A DNA stretch of 64,000 bases. Source: Stenotrophomonas humi (GTDB taxonomy: Bacteria; Pseudomonadota; Gammaproteobacteria; Xanthomonadales; Xanthomonadaceae). A model generated the notes under the pieces. It did not search any database. It saw only the letters and a list, made by a program, of their open reading frames with translations, and was not told the DNA's origin. Both the position numbers and the translations under genes were made by a program. Positions 61,733 through 64,000 of this stretch are shown here, one piece after another (position 1 is the stretch's first letter; every line of letters starts with the position of its first letter). The stretch is from positions 24,403 to 88,402 of the forward strand of contig NZ_LDJI01000031.1 of the NCBI RefSeq assembly GCF_001431415.1, written 5' to 3'.

Positions 61733-63052
61733 TCACCCGCCCTTGGCCGCGTCCAGCATCCGCTGCCGGAAGAACGGGTACAGCGCCGCGCTGAACAGCA
61801 GGGCCACCGTGGCATAGGCCAGCAACTGGGCGTCGGCGCCGAGTAGGGCGTACAGGCAATAGGCCACGGCACCGGCGGCAGTGAGTAGGCAGCCGGCGCG
61901 CAGCAGGCCGGTTTCGTTGCGTTCCAGCGTGGTGGCGGCGAGGGCGCCGGCTGAAAACAGGTAGGGGATGATGGTCAGCAACACCGCGATGTTGGTCAGC
62001 TGGTCGAACTGCCGTGCCAACGTCGGTGAGGACGTGACAAACAGCAGCAGGCTCATCAACACGGCCACGATCATCAGCCCGGTGCCGGGCATGCCATGGC
62101 GGTTGAGCTTGCAGAACACGCGGGGGAACAGGCCATCCTCGGCCGCCGCCTTTGCCGATTGCCCGACCAGCAGCATCCAGCCACCGAGGGCTCCGATGGA
62201 TTTGAAGATCGCGCACAGGGCGATCACCACCACGCCCCACGGACCGACCATGAGCTGGGCGACATCGGCAAACGGGGCCGAAGAATCACGCAGCTGTTCC
62301 ATCGGCACGATGCCCATGATCACCAGCGAGCAGCTGATGTAGATCACCGCTGCCAGTGCCAGACCCATCAGGGTTGCCAGGGGAATGTTGCGCTTGGGGT
62401 TGTCGATGACATCCGCAGACACCGCGGCGCTTTCAACCCCCATGAATGCCCAGAGCGCGATGGAGGCGCTGCGCGAAATGGCCGCGCTGTCTTCCATGCC
62501 GCTGACGTTCCAGCCCGTCTTGAACAAGGTCGCATCGAACCACCACCAGCCGGCGATGGCGATGCTCAGTATCGGTATCAGCGCCAGCAGCAGGGTGCCG
62601 GTTTCCAGCGCGCCGATCCAACGGGCGCCGCGTGCATTGGCCAGGCTCAGCAGCCAGATCACAGCCAGGGTGAAGCCAAGTCGCGGGTAGATGCCTTCCA
62701 GCCACGGCCACAGATGGCTCAGATAGCCGGTAACCACCAGTGCAATGGCGACGTTGCCGATCCAGTTGCCGAACCAGTAGGCGTAGTTGCTGACAAAGCC
62801 GATGTAGTTGCCGAAGGTGTCGCGCGCATAGGCATACGGGCCACCGGGTTGCGGATTGATCTGCGACAGGCGTGCGAACACCAGGCCAAGGGCGATGGCC
62901 CCGGCGGTGGCGATCAGCCAGCCGAACGACGAGATGCTGCCCACGGTGGCCAGGTTGGCGGGCAGCAGGAACACGCCGGTACCGATCATGTTGCCGGCAA
63001 CCAGCATGGTGGCCATGGTCAGGCCCATCTTCTGCGGGGCAGGTTGGCTCAT
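61733..63052 (-). CDS. APC-family amino acid transporter (AdiC/PotE-like)
   Basis: A 439-residue transporter with 12 predicted helices. The N-terminal unwound helix 1 motif VAGNMIGTGVFLLPANLATVG and the conserved RLSQINPQPGGPYAYARDTFG are typical of basic amino acid/polyamine antiporters (AdiC, CadB, PotE). Helix 6 region SIALWAFMGVESAAVSADV has the Trp and Ser/Ala of the substrate site. The substrate is probably an amino acid or polyamine; no decarboxylase gene is adjacent. The ATG at 63052 overlaps the CDF gene by 4 bp (ATGA); a GTG at 63058 is also possible. Confidence 0.88.
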   Translation of the reverse strand: MSQPAPQKMGLTMATMLVAGNMIGTGVFLLPANLATVGSISSFGWLIATAGAIALGLVFARLSQINPQPGGPYAYARDTFGNYIGFVSNYAYWFGNWIGNVAIALVVTGYLSHLWPWLEGIYPRLGFTLAVIWLLSLANARGARWIGALETGTLLLALIPILSIAIAGWWWFDATLFKTGWNVSGMEDSAAISRSASIALWAFMGVESAAVSADVIDNPKRNIPLATLMGLALAAVIYISCSLVIMGIVPMEQLRDSSAPFADVAQLMVGPWGVVVIALCAIFKSIGALGGWMLLVGQSAKAAAEDGLFPRVFCKLNRHGMPGTGLMIVAVLMSLLLFVTSSPTLARQFDQLTNIAVLLTIIPYLFSAGALAATTLERNETGLLRAGCLLTAAGAVAYCLYALLGADAQLLAYATVALLFSAALYPFFRQRMLDAAKGG

Positions 63053-63954
63053 GTCCACGCCGGATCGGAAGTGAAGTCGATGGTGAGCCAGAAGCGTCCC
63101 GAGCGTGCATCCAGTCGGGTGGCGATGTCATCGCGCAGCCGGTCGACATCGCCGATGCTGCCGAGCTGGGTTTCCGGTTTGGTCAGGATGTGGATCTCGA
63201 TGAACTGCATGCGCCCGATCTTGGCGACATGGCTGGTGAAGCCCTCGAAGCCATGTTCGGCGATGAACTGCTGCATCACCGTCTGTACCTGTTGATCCAG
63301 CTCATCCGGGGCGACCTGCAGCACTTCGCGTGCTGCCTTCCATGCCGCACGCAGCGGCACTGGCAGGGCGGCCAGGCTGATGCAGGCCAGCACCAGCGGG
63401 TCCATGTAGGGGATCCAGTGTTCATGCGCACCACCGCGCAGCGCCAGGGCGATGACAAAGGACAGCACCACGGCCAGGCTCATCAGGCCCGTCAACAACC
63501 ACGCGCGCGCATCCAGCGCCAGCAGCCCCGATTGCAGCTTCCGCGCATGTCGGCCGATCCATATCGCCATGGCCAGATCCACCACGACCAGCAGTGCGGC
63601 CCATGCGAGTCCTGGACCAAGCCGGGCGTCGTGGCCGCCGTCACTGAAACCGATGACCGCATTGGCCAGCGCGTAAACGCAGGCCAAGCTGAGAATGGCA
63701 CCACCCAGCGCCTCCACCATGGGTTCCAGATGCCAGAAGCCGTATTGAAAGCGAGGGCTCTGTTCGTTGGCCATCAGTCGCAGCACCGCCAACGCCACCA
63801 GCGTCAGTGCGACGTCGACCAGACTGTAGATGCCGTCGAACAGGATGGCCTGTGAGCGCGCCAGCATGCCGCCGGAGAAGCCGATCGCAGCGACAACGAT
63901 GGTTGCCGCGATCGACAGTTGCAACACGCGTTGTTCTTGGCGGGTGCTGGTCAT
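63049..63954 (-). CDS. CDF-family cation efflux protein
   Basis: A 301-residue cation diffusion facilitator. Six helices are visible (residues 12-30 onward; LSIAATIVVAAIGFSGGML, ILFDGIYSLVDVALTLVALA). The metal-binding Asp pair of helix 2 is in LFDGIYSLVDV, and helix 5 has a matching region (DARAWLLTGLMSLAVVL). The C-terminal cytoplasmic domain (about 210-295) with MQFIEIHILTKPETQLGSIG closes the protein. Substrate (Zn, Fe or other divalent) is not determined. It is coupled to the APC gene, which begins within its stop codon. Confidence 0.85.
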   Translation of the reverse strand: MTSTRQEQRVLQLSIAATIVVAAIGFSGGMLARSQAILFDGIYSLVDVALTLVALAVLRLMANEQSPRFQYGFWHLEPMVEALGGAILSLACVYALANAVIGFSDGGHDARLGPGLAWAALLVVVDLAMAIWIGRHARKLQSGLLALDARAWLLTGLMSLAVVLSFVIALALRGGAHEHWIPYMDPLVLACISLAALPVPLRAAWKAAREVLQVAPDELDQQVQTVMQQFIAEHGFEGFTSHVAKIGRMQFIEIHILTKPETQLGSIGDVDRLRDDIATRLDARSGRFWLTIDFTSDPAWT

Positions 63955-63982
63955 TGGTTGTATGGCAGGGCCTGGGCTGTTT

Positions 63983-64000
63983 GCTCAAGCCCCTCTCCCG
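63983..64000. repeat. REP-like unit truncated by the window edge
   Basis: AAGCCCCTCTCCCG, the left arm of the CCCCTCTCCCGC hairpin seen at 8634 and 24980. The rest lies outside the window, so the hairpin cannot be confirmed. Confidence 0.45.

Overview
The window is about 65% G+C, densely coded DNA from a gammaproteobacterium of the Xanthomonadaceae, most likely Stenotrophomonas. Three things point there: GTAG-type palindromic repeats of the kind described for Stenotrophomonas maltophilia (pair at 54795-54860), short REP-like hairpins of the CCCTCTCCCGC...GCGGGAGAGGG type, and the gene content (creBCD, TetR-EmrB-EmrA-like drug efflux, many TonB receptors). I see no tRNA or rRNA gene, prophage, insertion sequence or CRISPR array. 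Most of the window is conserved chromosomal backbone.

Left part (1-22.7 kb): the 5' end of mfd, a GNAT acetyltransferase, rlmJ, the creBC two-component system with its target creD (a cre-tag-like direct repeat lies just before creD), a secreted M28 peptidase, gltX, a Zur-type Fur regulator, a secreted amidohydrolase, two drug-type efflux units each led by its own repressor gene (TetR with MFS and HlyD proteins; MarR with MFS protein), and a zinc-type TonB receptor with His/Asp-rich loops divergent from a MerC-domain protein. The last two share an intergenic near-consensus Zur box. Then come ribosomal protein THX, a PilH-like receiver and an AcuI-type reductase.

Middle part (22.7-37 kb): hflK-hflC, a DUF2065 protein, purA, a PAS-AraC regulator, radA, a CcsA-like membrane protein, ffh, a lipoprotein, a nitronate monooxygenase overlapping a class IV aminotransferase gene, and the rpsP-rimM-trmD-rplS translation operon.

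37.1-52.6 kb is the most interesting region: a self-contained locus predicted to harvest and catabolise N-acetylgalactosamine. Leftward genes encode an AgaS-like isomerase/deaminase, a ROK sugar kinase, an AgaZ/GatZ/KbaZ-like protein, a DeoR-family AgaR-like repressor, a NagA-like deacetylase and an MFS sugar permease with a periplasmic insert of about 120 residues. Rightward genes encode a large GH31 glycosidase with F5/8C and NPCBM domains, a TonB receptor and a GH109-type alpha-N-acetylgalactosaminidase with a Tat-like signal. The divergent promoter region carries six CTTTCG hexamers within 216 bp, resembling AgaR operators. Together the genes describe outer-membrane uptake, release of alpha-GalNAc by two unrelated glycosidases, import, and conversion by way of GalNAc-6-P and GalN-6-P to tagatose-6-P without a PTS. 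No catalytic tagatose-bisphosphate aldolase is present in the window.

Right part (52.7-64 kb): a MATE transporter, Hsp15, a DUF937 protein, a catalase with an OxyR-like upstream site, a YafY-like regulator next to a glutathione S-transferase, mutS, an APC-family amino acid transporter and a CDF-family cation transporter. A REP-like hairpin is cut by the right edge.
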